Below are positions 50,637 through 59,071 of a stretch of DNA of 64,000 nt, piece by piece (the stretch's first letter is position 1; each line of letters opens with the position of its first letter). The DNA is from Hymenobacter sp. 15J16-1T3B (GTDB lineage: Bacteria; Bacteroidota; Bacteroidia; Cytophagales; Hymenobacteraceae). The position numbers and the translations under genes were made by a program. The stretch is taken from contig NZ_JAJFAV010000012.1 of NCBI RefSeq assembly GCF_020711235.1, positions 62,001 through 126,000 of the forward strand, read 5' to 3'. A model generated the notes under the pieces. That model did not search any database and was not told the origin of the DNA. It saw only the letters and a program-made list of their open reading frames with translations.

Positions 50637-50720
50637 AGCGTAGGCTGGCGAGAAAAAAATGGAACCGCCGGGGCGGTGCTGGTCTACATACGTACAAACC
50701 GCGAAACAATCTTACGCGAT

Positions 50721-51434
50721 ATGCAGAAAACAATTGTGGTGACGGGCGGCAGCAAGGGCATTGGCCGCGCCATTCTGGAGCGTTTTGCCCGCGCCGGCTG
50801 GCGCCTCGTCACCTGCGCCCGCTCGGCCGAGGACCTCGACGCCTTGCGCGCCGACTTGGAGCAACAGTTCCCGGATGCGGAGGTTCAGGCCCTGCCCGCC
50901 GACCTGAGCAAGCCCAACGAAGCCCGCCGCTTCGTGGACTTTGTGCTCGGCCTGGGCGGCCCGGTCGATGTGCTCGTCAACAACGCCGGCTCATTCATCC
51001 CTGGCCGTTTGCAGGACGACGCCGCCGACGGCTCCACCCTGCGCGACATGCTGGCCGTGAACCTGCTCTCGGCCTACGACGTGACGCGCGGCCTGCTGCC
51101 GCAGCTGCTCCAACAGGAAGCGGCCCACATCTTCACCATTTGCTCCACCGCCAGCCTGATTCCCTACCCCAACGGCGGCTCCTACGGCGTGGCCAAGTTT
51201 GCCCTCTACGGCATGACCAAGAACCTCCGCGAGGAGTTAAAGCTCACGCCCATCCGCGTGACGGCCGTGCTGCCCGGCGCCACTTACACCGCCAGCTGGG
51301 AAGGCGCCGGCCTGCCCCCGGAGCGGTTTATCAAAGCCGAAGACGTGGCTGACGCCGTGTTTGGCACCTGGAGCCTCTCGCCGCAGGCCGTGGTGGAGGA
51401 GCTGCTCATCCGCCCGCAGCTGGGAGACATTTAG
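50721..51434 (+). CDS. SDR-family oxidoreductase
   Basis: The 237-residue protein begins MQKTIVVTGGSKGIGRAIL (the long upstream open frame over mlaE is a shadow). The dinucleotide loop TGGSKGIG, the NNAG motif, the catalytic Ser in ICSTASL and Tyr-x-x-x-Lys in SYGVAKFALYG are all present, so this is an active classical SDR. The substrate is unknown. It is divergent from mlaE with 84 bp between. Confidence 0.88.
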   Translation: MQKTIVVTGGSKGIGRAILERFARAGWRLVTCARSAEDLDALRADLEQQFPDAEVQALPADLSKPNEARRFVDFVLGLGGPVDVLVNNAGSFIPGRLQDDAADGSTLRDMLAVNLLSAYDVTRGLLPQLLQQEAAHIFTICSTASLIPYPNGGSYGVAKFALYGMTKNLREELKLTPIRVTAVLPGATYTASWEGAGLPPERFIKAEDVADAVFGTWSLSPQAVVEELLIRPQLGDI

Positions 51435-51440
51435 GGCATG

Positions 51441-51497
51441 AGGGTGTGAGGGGAGGAGTGTAGAAATTCTGGTTCCGTCAACTCCTACACTCTTACC
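51441..51497. repeat. Short inverted repeat between convergent SDR and GIN genes
   Basis: GAGTGTAG (51456-51463) and CTACACTC (51485-51492) form the core stem and AGGGTGTGAG / CTTACCCT words extend it imperfectly. It may act as terminator for both convergent genes. Confidence 0.5.
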
Positions 51498-52280
51498 CTA
51501 CTGTGCCACCGCGCGGCCCTTGCCGGTCACGCTGATTTCCTTCTGCCGGGCCGAGCCGTTGTAGTACAGGCTGCCGTTGCCGGCCACGCTGGCGCGCAGG
51601 TAGTCGGTGGCCTGTACGTGGGCGTCGCCGTCGCCGAGCTTGTCCAGGTCGAGGTAGGCGCGGTGGGCGCGCAGGTCTTGGGCGTAGAGGCTGCCCAGGT
51701 CGCCGACGGTGGCCAGCAGCTCGTCGGTCTGCCCGCTGAGGCGCATGTCGCCCAGCTCGTAGAGGTCGACGAAGAGGCGCTGGCAATTCACGTCGAATTC
51801 GATGTCGCCGGCGCGGGAGAGGTGCAGAAAGAGCGTGTCCTGGCGAAAGGTGCCCTGGGTGCGCAAGGTTTTTTCGCCGATGTGAAACACGTCGGTGAGG
51901 CGCGGGGTGTGCAGGGTGACTTGCCGGGGCACGTCGTAGCGGCGCATCCAGTTGCAGCGGCTGGTGTTGTGGATGGTGAGCGTGCCGTCCTGCTCGGTCA
52001 GCTGCAGGTCTTCCTGCAAGTTCTGACCGGTGCGCACGGTAGCGTAGGTTTCGGCGTCTTGCACCACGGTCACTTCCACGTTGTCGTAGAGGCGCAGCAC
52101 GTGGAAGGGCGCCAGCTCGCGCCGCTCTTCCGTGACCTTGCCGCTGCTTTTGAGACAGTCGCCCTCGTGGTCTTTGCCGCAGCCGCCGAGCAGCAGCGCC
52201 GCCAACAGCAGGGCCGGGGCTGCGTATGCCCCTAGCCGGGGGCGCGTACTAACTTGCGCGCCCGTTTTGCACCGGTTCAT
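51498..52280 (-). CDS. GIN-domain (DUF2807) lipoprotein
   Basis: The 260-residue protein starts at MNRCKTGAQV (52280) and has a lipobox LLGGC (Cys at about 34). The rest is a GIN/head domain: ELAPFHVLRLYDNVEVTVVQD, ATVRTGQNLQEDLQLTEQDGTLTIHN and a series of short beta-helix turns (DLYELGDMRLSG, TVGDLGSLYAQDL, DKLGDGDAHVQA). Family members are envelope proteins of Bacteroidota with unknown function. It is divergent from the SDR at 52307 with a 26-bp gap. Confidence 0.85.
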   Translation of the reverse strand: MNRCKTGAQVSTRPRLGAYAAPALLLAALLLGGCGKDHEGDCLKSSGKVTEERRELAPFHVLRLYDNVEVTVVQDAETYATVRTGQNLQEDLQLTEQDGTLTIHNTSRCNWMRRYDVPRQVTLHTPRLTDVFHIGEKTLRTQGTFRQDTLFLHLSRAGDIEFDVNCQRLFVDLYELGDMRLSGQTDELLATVGDLGSLYAQDLRAHRAYLDLDKLGDGDAHVQATDYLRASVAGNGSLYYNGSARQKEISVTGKGRAVAQ

Positions 52281-52306
52281 CAACACTTCTTCCAACCTAA
52301 CAACGT

Positions 52307-53005
52307 ATGGATCTGAACGGCAAGGTAGCCATTGTCACCGGCGTCAGCAAAGGCATCGGCTTGGCCACGGCCCAGCTGCTGCTGCTGCGCGGGGCCGTGG
52401 TGGCCGGCTGGGGCCGCCGCCGGCCCGCCGAGCTGCAGCACGAGCGGTTTTCGTTTTTTGAGTGCGACGTGCGCGACGAAGTGCAGGTGCAGGAGGCCTT
52501 CACCAACACGCAGCGGGAGCTGGGCCAGCAGGTGCACGTGCTCGTCAACAACGCCGGCCTGGGCCTGGCAGGCCCCGTCGACGGCTTTGATTCCCAGCAG
52601 TGGCACCGCATGTTCGACACCAACGTGCACGGGCTGTTCTACTGCACCAAGGCCGTGCTGCCGCAGATGAAACGCCAGCAGCTGGGCCACATCGTCAACA
52701 TCTCGTCCATTGCCGGCCTCAACGGCATCGAGAACATGGCCGGCTACTGCGCCACGAAGTATGCGGTGCGGGGTTTTTCGCATTCTTTATTCAAGGAAGT
52801 GCGCCCGGACGGCATCAAGGTGACCTGCCTGTACCCGGGCTCGACGCAGACCAATTTCTTCGACGACATTCCCGGCACCACCGCCCACGAGCACATGATG
52901 CAGCCCGCGGACATTGCCGGCTGCATCGTCTACGCGCTGGAAACGCCGTTCAACTTCCACGTGGTCGACGTGGAAATGCGGCCGCTGCAGCCCAAAGGCC
53001 GCTGA
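52307..53005 (+). CDS. SDR-family oxidoreductase
   Basis: The 232-residue protein has the cofactor loop TGVSKGIG (a variant of TGxxxGIG), NNAGLG, catalytic Ser in ISSIAG and Tyr-x-x-x-Lys in GYCATKYAVRG. The pattern, with FSHSLFKEVRPDGIKVTCLYPG, resembles ketoreductases that act on 3-oxoacyl or related substrates. Substrate unknown. It is followed after 2 bp by a small membrane protein gene, so the two form an operon. Confidence 0.88.
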   Translation: MDLNGKVAIVTGVSKGIGLATAQLLLLRGAVVAGWGRRRPAELQHERFSFFECDVRDEVQVQEAFTNTQRELGQQVHVLVNNAGLGLAGPVDGFDSQQWHRMFDTNVHGLFYCTKAVLPQMKRQQLGHIVNISSIAGLNGIENMAGYCATKYAVRGFSHSLFKEVRPDGIKVTCLYPGSTQTNFFDDIPGTTAHEHMMQPADIAGCIVYALETPFNFHVVDVEMRPLQPKGR

Positions 53006-53007
53006 CC

Positions 53008-53205
53008 ATGCTGCTGATTTGGGCGGGCTCGGCGCTGCTGCTCTGGTACACCCTGCGCCAGTACCGCCGGGCCCGGCCGCAACGCAGACCCGCGCAGCGC
53101 TGGTTTGTTTTCCTGGCGCTGGCCTGGCTGGTGCTGCTCGGCATCTGGGTGGTGCTGCCGCTGGTGGCCTCCTGGATCGGGGAGTACCTGCTGAAGAAAC
53201 CCTGA
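53008..53205 (+). CDS. Small two-helix membrane protein
   Basis: The 65-residue protein starts at ATG 53008 (MLLIWAGSALLLWYTLRQYRR) only 2 bp after the SDR stop. It has two hydrophobic segments (about 2-15 and 33-56) separated by a strongly basic loop (RRARPQRRPAQR). There is no recognised family. Tight coupling with the SDR and ABC genes suggests expression in the same transcript, but its role is unknown. Confidence 0.6.
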   Translation: MLLIWAGSALLLWYTLRQYRRARPQRRPAQRWFVFLALAWLVLLGIWVVLPLVASWIGEYLLKKP

Positions 53206-53248
53206 ACCGGCGGCAATGCGCCCGCTGCGCCGTACTTTCGCCCTCCTT

Positions 53249-54172
53249 ATGGTTGAAATCCAACATTTGACCAAGCTCTTTGGCCCCCAGGCCGCCGTCA
53301 ACGACATTTCGTTCACGGCCGGCCGCGGCGAAATCCTGGGCTTCCTGGGTCCGAACGGGGCCGGCAAAAGCACCACCATGAAAATTGCCACCGGCTACCT
53401 GCCGCCCAGCAGCGGCACGGTGCGCGTGGCCGATTTCGACGTGGTGGAGCAGCCCTTGGAAGTGCGCCGCCGCGTGGGCTACCTGCCCGAGCACAACCCG
53501 CTCTACCTCGACATGTACGTGCACGAGTACCTCGACTTCATCGGGCGCGTGCACGGGCTGGGCGGCAGCACCCTGCGCAACCGCGTGCGGGAGCTGGTCG
53601 GCCGCGTGGGCCTCACGCGTGAGCAGAATAAGCAAATCGGTGCCCTCTCGAAGGGCTACCGGCAGCGCGTGGGCCTGGCCCAGGCCCTGGTGCACGACCC
53701 GCAGGTGCTCATCCTCGACGAGCCCACCACCGGCCTCGACCCCAACCAAATCGGCGAAATCCGCACCCTGATCCGCGAGCTGGGCCAGGACAAAACGGTC
53801 ATTTTTAGTACCCACATCCTGCCCGAAGTGCAAGCCCTCTGCGACCGGGTGGTCATCATCAGCCGCGGGCAGCTGGTGGCCGACGCGCCGGTGCGCGAGC
53901 TGAGCGGCCTCACCAAGGGCGGCACCGTCATCCGCGCCGAGTTCGAGGGGCAAATCGACCCGGCCCCGCTCTGGCAACTGCCCGGCGTGAAGGGGGTGGA
54001 GCAGGGGCAGAATGGCGCCTGGATTATCCGCACCGAGGGCCAGGGGGACCAGCGCCGCGCCATTTCGCAGCTGGCCGCCCAGCAGGGCTGGCTGCTGCTG
54101 GGCCTTCGCCAGGAAGAACAGTCCTTGGAGCAGGTGTTCCAGGAGCTGACGACCTCGCAACCAAAGAAATAA
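53249..54172 (+). CDS. gldA: Gliding-motility ABC transporter ATP-binding protein
   Basis: The start at MVEIQHLTKLFGPQAAVND (53249) gives 307 residues. Walker A is GPNGAGKST, the signature is LSKGYRQRVGLAQAL and Walker B is VLILDEPTTGLDP, with H-loop FSTHIL. The LSKGYRQR form is typical for GldA and NosF-like ATPases. The C-terminal domain is normal in length. It is followed by gldF and gldG on the same strand, the ABC transporter first found through Flavobacterium gliding mutants. A 125-bp repeat element separates it from gldF. Confidence 0.88.
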   Translation: MVEIQHLTKLFGPQAAVNDISFTAGRGEILGFLGPNGAGKSTTMKIATGYLPPSSGTVRVADFDVVEQPLEVRRRVGYLPEHNPLYLDMYVHEYLDFIGRVHGLGGSTLRNRVRELVGRVGLTREQNKQIGALSKGYRQRVGLAQALVHDPQVLILDEPTTGLDPNQIGEIRTLIRELGQDKTVIFSTHILPEVQALCDRVVIISRGQLVADAPVRELSGLTKGGTVIRAEFEGQIDPAPLWQLPGVKGVEQGQNGAWIIRTEGQGDQRRAISQLAAQQGWLLLGLRQEEQSLEQVFQELTTSQPKK

Positions 54173-54190
54173 GAGCTACTAGAAAATAAG

Positions 54191-54314
54191 AACGTCATGT
54201 CGAGCTTGTCGAGACATCTCGCGTGCTGACGTCCGGGAGTAATCTGCCAGGTGAAAGGATGTTACTATCCGACATCAGCACGCGAGATTCCTCGACTTCG
54301 CTCGGAATGACGTT
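54191..54314. repeat. Long inverted repeat between gldA and gldF, family A copy 2
   Basis: The left arm contains AACGTCAT, CGAGACATCTCGCGTGCTGA; the right arm TCAGCACGCGAGATTCC, CGACTTCGCTCGGAATGACGTT. The arms are complementary over about 40 bases with few mismatches. The right arm is nearly the same as that of the trpB-trpA element at 2636-2737. An extra TACTATCCG word is shared too. It is a second copy of the dispersed family. Confidence 0.85.
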
Positions 54315-54379
54315 CTAAGTTGAGTCGTTCGACCAGACGAATCAGCGAAATCAACTAACTCAGCGCCAATCAACGGTTC

Positions 54380-55105
54380 ATGTTCGCCGTCCTTCGCAAA
54401 GAATTCAACGCCTTCCTCAACTCCCCGGTGGCCTACGTGGTGCTCGGGGTGTTTTTGGTGGCCACCGGCCTGTTCGTGTGGGTCTTCCCCGATAGCTCAG
54501 TGCTCGACTACGGCTTTGCCGACCTGCAGACGCTGTTCAACCTGGCCCCCTGGATTTTTCTGTTCCTGATTCCGGCCATTACCATGCGCACCTTCGCCGA
54601 GGAAAAGAAGGCCGGCACCATCGAGCTGCTGCTCACCCGCCCGCTCACCGACGGGCAGCTGGTAGGAGGGAAGTACCTGGCCTGCCTGCTGCTGGCCCTG
54701 CTGGCCCTGGTGCCCACGCTGCTCTACTACTACTCGGTGGTGAAGCTGGGCGCCCCCGAAGGCAACATCGATTCGGCCGCTTTTGCCGGCTCGCTCATCG
54801 GTCTGGCGCTGCTGGCGGCCGTCTTCGCCGCCATCGGCGTGCTGGCTTCGGCTCTGACGCGCGACCAGATCATTGCCTTTCTGGTGGCCGTGGTGGGCTG
54901 CTTCCTGGTGTATTCGGGCTTCGATTCGCTGGCCTCGCTCTTCGAGGGCAGCTCGGCCTACTACATCGGCCAACTCGGCATTGCGGCCCACTACCGCGAC
55001 CTGAGCAAGGGCTTGGTCGACTCGCGCGACCTGCTGTATTTCTTCTCGGTGGTGGCGGCCATGCTGCTGGCCACACGTCTCGTGCTTCGCAGCCGCAACT
55101 GGTAA
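54380..55105 (+). CDS. gldF: Gliding-motility ABC transporter permease
   Basis: The 241-residue inner-membrane protein starts MFAVLRKEFNAFLNSPVAYV and has six hydrophobic segments. MRTFAEEKKAGTIELLLTRPLTD, the cytoplasmic loop before helix 3, is conserved in GldF and in other ABC-2 type permeases. GldF with GldG and GldA is required for gliding in Flavobacterium johnsoniae, although the exact role has been disputed. gldG follows after 17 bp. Confidence 0.9.
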   Translation: MFAVLRKEFNAFLNSPVAYVVLGVFLVATGLFVWVFPDSSVLDYGFADLQTLFNLAPWIFLFLIPAITMRTFAEEKKAGTIELLLTRPLTDGQLVGGKYLACLLLALLALVPTLLYYYSVVKLGAPEGNIDSAAFAGSLIGLALLAAVFAAIGVLASALTRDQIIAFLVAVVGCFLVYSGFDSLASLFEGSSAYYIGQLGIAAHYRDLSKGLVDSRDLLYFFSVVAAMLLATRLVLRSRNW

Positions 55106-55122
55106 TCCGGACCTTCTGACGC

Positions 55123-56862
55123 ATGGAAACCACTCCCGCCGCCACTACGCCCGCTCCTGTTGCGCCCGCCCCGTCGCGCAAGCAGCGCGACCTGCTCCGA
55201 TTCGGCCTGATCATCCTGGCCTTGGTGGTGCTCAATTTCGTCGCCCAGCAGTTTTTCTTCCGCCTCGATTTGACGGAGGACAAGCGCTACAGCATGGCCC
55301 CCGCAACCAAGCAGCTGCTCGAAACCGCGCCCGAGCCCATTACCGTGACGGTGTACCTGGCCGGCGACTTTCCGCCCGCCTTCCGCCGCCTCGCCCAGGC
55401 CACTCGCGAAACCCTCGACGAAATGCAGATTCACGCCGGCTCCAAGCTGCGCTACGTCTTCGTCGACCCCTCGGCCGCTTCCTCCGAAGCCGACCGCAAC
55501 AAAACCTACGGGCAGCTCATCCAGAAAGGCTTGCGCCCGACCAACCTCGGCGCCAACGAAAACGGCAAGCGCGTCGAGAAAATCATCTTCCCCTGGGCCA
55601 CCGTGACGGTGGGCAACCGCGAGGAAAACGTGCTGCTGCTGCGCGGCAACCAAGCCGCCCCGCCCGACGTGCGCCTCAACCAGAGCATCGAAGGCCTCGA
55701 ATACGAGCTAGCCTCCGCCGTGCGCCGTTTGGAGCCAGGCAAGCGCCAGCTCATCGGCATCGTGGAGGGCCATGGCGAGCCCGACAACGAGCACGTGGCC
55801 GACCTCATCGGTACGCTGCAGCGCGACTACAACGTGTACCGCATCGACCTGAATAAGGTGACCGAGCAGAACATGAAGGCCCTGTCAGCCGTCATCGTGG
55901 CCAAGCCCGAGCGCCCGTACACCGACCCCGAGAAGTACCAGCTCGACAAGTTCATCACCGAGGGCGGCCGGGCCCTGTTCTTCGTCGACGCCATGCGCGT
56001 GAACCTGGACAGCGCCAACCGCGGCGGCATGCTGTCCTTCCCGATGGAGCTGGGCCTGACGGATTTGCTGTTTACTTACGGCGCCCGCGTCAACGGGGAC
56101 CTGATTCTGGACGTGAATTGCGGGCTGATTCCGCTGGTAACGGGCATGTCGGGCAACAAGCCCCAGGTAGAGCCCATGCCCTGGCCGTTTTACCCGGTCG
56201 TGAACAACTTCAGCCCGCACCCCATCACCCGCAACCTCGACGCGGTGTACCTGAAGTTCGTCTCCTCCATCGACACGGTAAAGGCCCGCGGCATCCGCAA
56301 GACGCCCCTGATGTTCACTTCGCGCTACACCCGCGTGCTGCCCGCTCCGGTGCCCATCAACCTCAACGACGCCCGCCTGCCCCCGGACCCGAAGCTGTAC
56401 AAGAGCGGCCCCAAGCCCGTGGGCTACCTGCTCGAAGGCCAGTTCCGCTCCCTGTTTGCCAACCGCGCCAAGCCCGGCACTACGCAGTTTCAGCCCGCCC
56501 AAAGCCCCCAGGCCAAGCCCAGCAAAATCCTGCTCATCTCCGACGGCGACTTCGTGCGCAACGACGTGGACCCGAAAACCAAGCGCCCCCTGCGCCTGGG
56601 CTTCGACCGCCTCGCCACCACCGAGTTTGCCAACCGCGAGCTGACCCAGAACGCCGTCGACTACCTGCTCGATGAGTCGGGTCTGATCGGCGTGCGCGGC
56701 AAGCAAATCACCCTGCGCCCCCTGGACAAGGTGAAAATCAACGCCGAGCGGCGGCAGTGGCAACTGCTAAACCTGGGTGCCCCGCTGGCCTTGCTGGCCG
56801 TGTTCGGGTTGGTGCGGGCTTGGCTGCGCAAGCGCAAGTACGCCTCGTTTGGGGTGGAATAA
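55123..56862 (+). CDS. gldG: Gliding-motility ABC transporter substrate-binding protein
   Basis: The 579-residue protein has an N-terminal transmembrane helix (about 26-45), a large external domain and a C-terminal helix (about 545-565, LAVFGLVRAWLRKRKY). GldG-type motifs YSMAPATKQLLETAPEPITVTVYLAGDFPPAFRRLAQATRETLDEM and VEGHGEPDNEHVADLIG are clear. It is the third component of the GldAFG system. Its stop at 56862 is followed directly by the opposite-strand, AT-rich orphan gene (stop 4 bp away), so that gene lies at the end of this operon. Confidence 0.92.
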   Translation: METTPAATTPAPVAPAPSRKQRDLLRFGLIILALVVLNFVAQQFFFRLDLTEDKRYSMAPATKQLLETAPEPITVTVYLAGDFPPAFRRLAQATRETLDEMQIHAGSKLRYVFVDPSAASSEADRNKTYGQLIQKGLRPTNLGANENGKRVEKIIFPWATVTVGNREENVLLLRGNQAAPPDVRLNQSIEGLEYELASAVRRLEPGKRQLIGIVEGHGEPDNEHVADLIGTLQRDYNVYRIDLNKVTEQNMKALSAVIVAKPERPYTDPEKYQLDKFITEGGRALFFVDAMRVNLDSANRGGMLSFPMELGLTDLLFTYGARVNGDLILDVNCGLIPLVTGMSGNKPQVEPMPWPFYPVVNNFSPHPITRNLDAVYLKFVSSIDTVKARGIRKTPLMFTSRYTRVLPAPVPINLNDARLPPDPKLYKSGPKPVGYLLEGQFRSLFANRAKPGTTQFQPAQSPQAKPSKILLISDGDFVRNDVDPKTKRPLRLGFDRLATTEFANRELTQNAVDYLLDESGLIGVRGKQITLRPLDKVKINAERRQWQLLNLGAPLALLAVFGLVRAWLRKRKYASFGVE

Positions 56863-56865
56863 TGA

Positions 56866-57873
56866 CTAGAATTTGATAGAGGTGCGCAAATCTGTTAGGT
56901 ATGAGGTAGCAAGGCCAAGTAGCTCCTCAACCTTTTCTTTGGTTACGGGTTTGCCTGAATCATGTGATAATTCATTAGAAAGGCGTACGATTTGGTTTAG
57001 TGTGCTTCTCTCTTCTGCGCTCTTAACCTGCTTTAGCGTATTTATCAAGTCTCCTAAAGTTAAATCAGAGTAAGCATTGGGGAAGGAGAATAAACCGTTT
57101 CTTAGTCCTGATTGCCATATTAGGCTAAAATTCAATTGAGAATGATGGCAGCATTCAATCTTTAGTACGAATTCGAAAACTCTTCTAATGGAATTAGTTT
57201 TTTCACAAAGTTCATCTTCGTCAAGGTGGCCGTGTAAGGTGTTTTGTATTTTTTGTAAGCGAACTTCGCAGCTATAATAATTATATGTAAATAATAGTTT
57301 CTGCGATGTATCTGTCCCGAAACCGGCGTCTTTCGGAATAATTATGATTGAATAAATAGGTGTGTTATAACAGTAGCAGTTTTCTGCGTATTCGCCACGA
57401 TCTAATTCGTAATCTATGTAGAAGTTTTTTCTGTATTCATATGAATCCTTAACATCTGGATCAATGGTTTTTAAGTAAGATAAAATCTCTTTGTGTTTCA
57501 TGGCATAACCTCTTATGGTTATAAATGGCAAGTTTTTTAGCTCCACTAACTGCATGTCTTTGAAATGGAGTAAAATACTTGAGATATTTGGTTTGTATTT
57601 ATTTTCTTTGATAAAACTATTTATTCTATCGCCTTTATAGTAATGCCAGTTAAGGGTTAAATAATTTTTATCTTTATCAATTGAGTAGCTTCCGATGCAG
57701 TCCCAGCACCCGCTATCTAAGAAATCTACTATAACCCATCCTTCTGTCTCTTTAAGTAGTCTGTTGAGGAATTTATCTAACAAGTTAATATCATAAATTG
57801 ATTCTTTGCCGAAATCTTGAAAAATATTTGTGAATATTTTGGAGCCATCTGTAATTGGGTCGAGTTTTGACAT
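56866..57873 (-). CDS. AT-rich orphan gene of foreign composition
   Basis: The 335-residue predicted cytoplasmic protein (MSKLDPITDGSKIFTN...) is encoded by strikingly AT-rich DNA with codon use unlike all neighbours (many Lys, Asn, Ile, Tyr with A/T third positions). No signal peptide or membrane helix is seen. The N-terminal half contains an alpha/beta region with WVIVDFLDSGCWDCIGSY, and the C-terminal 70 residues are helical with RLSNELSH (Arg-x6-His), faintly like HEPN-type RNase motifs. I recognise no family. Base composition suggests recent horizontal transfer. A defence or toxin role is a hypothesis only. Confidence 0.75.
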   Translation of the reverse strand: MSKLDPITDGSKIFTNIFQDFGKESIYDINLLDKFLNRLLKETEGWVIVDFLDSGCWDCIGSYSIDKDKNYLTLNWHYYKGDRINSFIKENKYKPNISSILLHFKDMQLVELKNLPFITIRGYAMKHKEILSYLKTIDPDVKDSYEYRKNFYIDYELDRGEYAENCYCYNTPIYSIIIIPKDAGFGTDTSQKLLFTYNYYSCEVRLQKIQNTLHGHLDEDELCEKTNSIRRVFEFVLKIECCHHSQLNFSLIWQSGLRNGLFSFPNAYSDLTLGDLINTLKQVKSAEERSTLNQIVRLSNELSHDSGKPVTKEKVEELLGLATSYLTDLRTSIKF

Positions 57874-57935
57874 AAAAATTTGTCGAACGATTGAAGTGAT
57901 TTATGTACTCCGGTGTGAAGCTTATATTTTGTTAG

Positions 57936-58262
57936 TTACTTGCTACTGGGTTGCTCACGAAACCGCCGGTAATGCTCCAGTAACCCCCGAATATTCGCCG
58001 CGCCCACCGGATTGGCCGAATGCACGTTGAAGCGCTCCACCAGGAGACCTTGCTCCACCAGCCACTTGGCGCAGTCGTAGCCGCTGGGCAGTTCGCAGTT
58101 CCGCGCCTCGTCCCATCCCAGGTCGTGGTCAAAGGAAATTTCGGCGGGCACGCCCAGCCGCTCGATGGTGGCCACGAACTCGTCGAAGCTACGCACTACC
58201 ACCCAGCCCGCGGTGCGGGGCGTGCGCAGGTCGTCTAGGTAAAGCTTGTAGGGCGTAGGCAT
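57936..58262 (-). CDS. Cyclic-phosphate-processing receiver domain protein
   Basis: The 108-residue protein matches the cREC family: YKLYLDDLRTPRTAGWVVVRSFDEFVATI followed by ISFDHDLGWDEA, a receiver-like fold with Asp-rich active site (DD and DHD). In the literature such single-domain receiver-like proteins are linked by comparative genomics to RNA repair or conflict systems that process 2',3'-cyclic phosphates. The fold would bind a metal through the Asp cluster. It is immediately upstream of the AT-rich orphan gene, 62 bp apart on the same strand. Confidence 0.7.
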   Translation of the reverse strand: MPTPYKLYLDDLRTPRTAGWVVVRSFDEFVATIERLGVPAEISFDHDLGWDEARNCELPSGYDCAKWLVEQGLLVERFNVHSANPVGAANIRGLLEHYRRFREQPSSK

Positions 58263-58397
58263 CGGCGAGGGAAAAGTAGGACCGTTGCAGCAACTTTCGC
58301 AGCGGCAAGACGCAGCTAGGAGGTGCTATACGCCCAGGTCGCCGGGGCTGCGCACGGCCGGGTGAGGATTGCCCGTCAACCAGCACGTCGTGCCGGG

Positions 58398-58841
58398 TTA
58401 AAGCCGCGCCACGTCTTTATGCACAAATTCGCTTAGCAGTTCGTGCAAGGATGCTGCGTCGCGGTCGGTGTCTTTGACCAGGGCTTCGGCTTCTTCCAAG
58501 GGCCGGAAGCCGCTCAGGTGCCGGTAATCCGCCGGCGTCACTACCCCAAAGCCCATGGACCAGTCAGCGAAGTTGCGCTGCGCAATGGGCCCATCGGCTA
58601 GCTTGGTGACGCCCCGGTGGCGGTAGTCCCGCTCGATGCGGGCAAAAATGCCCAGCACCTCGTCGGTCGGGCCCTCCAACACCTGCAGGATGTCGCCCTC
58701 GCAATAAAGCAGCACGCCGGTCAGGTCGTGCGCTTCGTTCCAGGCCCGTGACTGCCGCAGCAGGGCCTGCAACTCGGCTTCGCTAAACGGGGCGGTGGCC
58801 GAGCTCTGGTAAACTAAATGGTGCAGGGTAGGGGCGGGCAT
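58398..58841 (-). CDS. BLUF photoreceptor protein
   Basis: The 147-residue protein is a stand-alone BLUF domain that senses blue light with FAD. Key residues have the same spacing as in AppA: Tyr11 (LVYQS), Asn35 (WNEAHDLTG), Gln53 (DILQVLEG), Trp94 and Met96 (ADWSMGF). The 50 C-terminal residues are the usual helical cap (EEAEALVKDTDRDAAS). It has no output domain, so it must signal through a partner. Light-related genes elsewhere in the window are phrB and the CarH-like protein. Confidence 0.93.
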   Translation of the reverse strand: MPAPTLHHLVYQSSATAPFSEAELQALLRQSRAWNEAHDLTGVLLYCEGDILQVLEGPTDEVLGIFARIERDYRHRGVTKLADGPIAQRNFADWSMGFGVVTPADYRHLSGFRPLEEAEALVKDTDRDAASLHELLSEFVHKDVARL

Positions 58842-59028
58842 GCGCAGATGAGGGGGCTAATGGAAACCAGGGCGCGGCAGCCTGAACCTACGAAGAAAGC
58901 CCGAAACTAGCGGGTCGGCGGCGGCGGCGCCCCGGCCCGCTGCGAGAACGGGGCCAGCGGCCCGTTTTGGCGGTCCATTGCCCCCAACGCGCCGCCCGCA
59001 AGCCGCTAGAAACTCCCGCCCGGCTTCC

Positions 59029-59036
59029 TATCTTTG
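59029..59036 (+). promoter_or_regulatory. Minus-7 element upstream of dnaN
   Basis: TATCTTTG matches the TAnnTTTG consensus exactly and lies 36 bp before the dnaN ATG, so transcription would start near 59043. No TTG is found at the -33 position. Confidence 0.45.
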
Positions 59037-59071
59037 TTCTCCCAAAACCGCAACCCTTCCCAAAGCCCTAT

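Noticed and set aside
54191-54314. Insertion sequence
   Set aside because: There is no transposase gene and the element is only 124 bp; it is described as a palindromic repeat.
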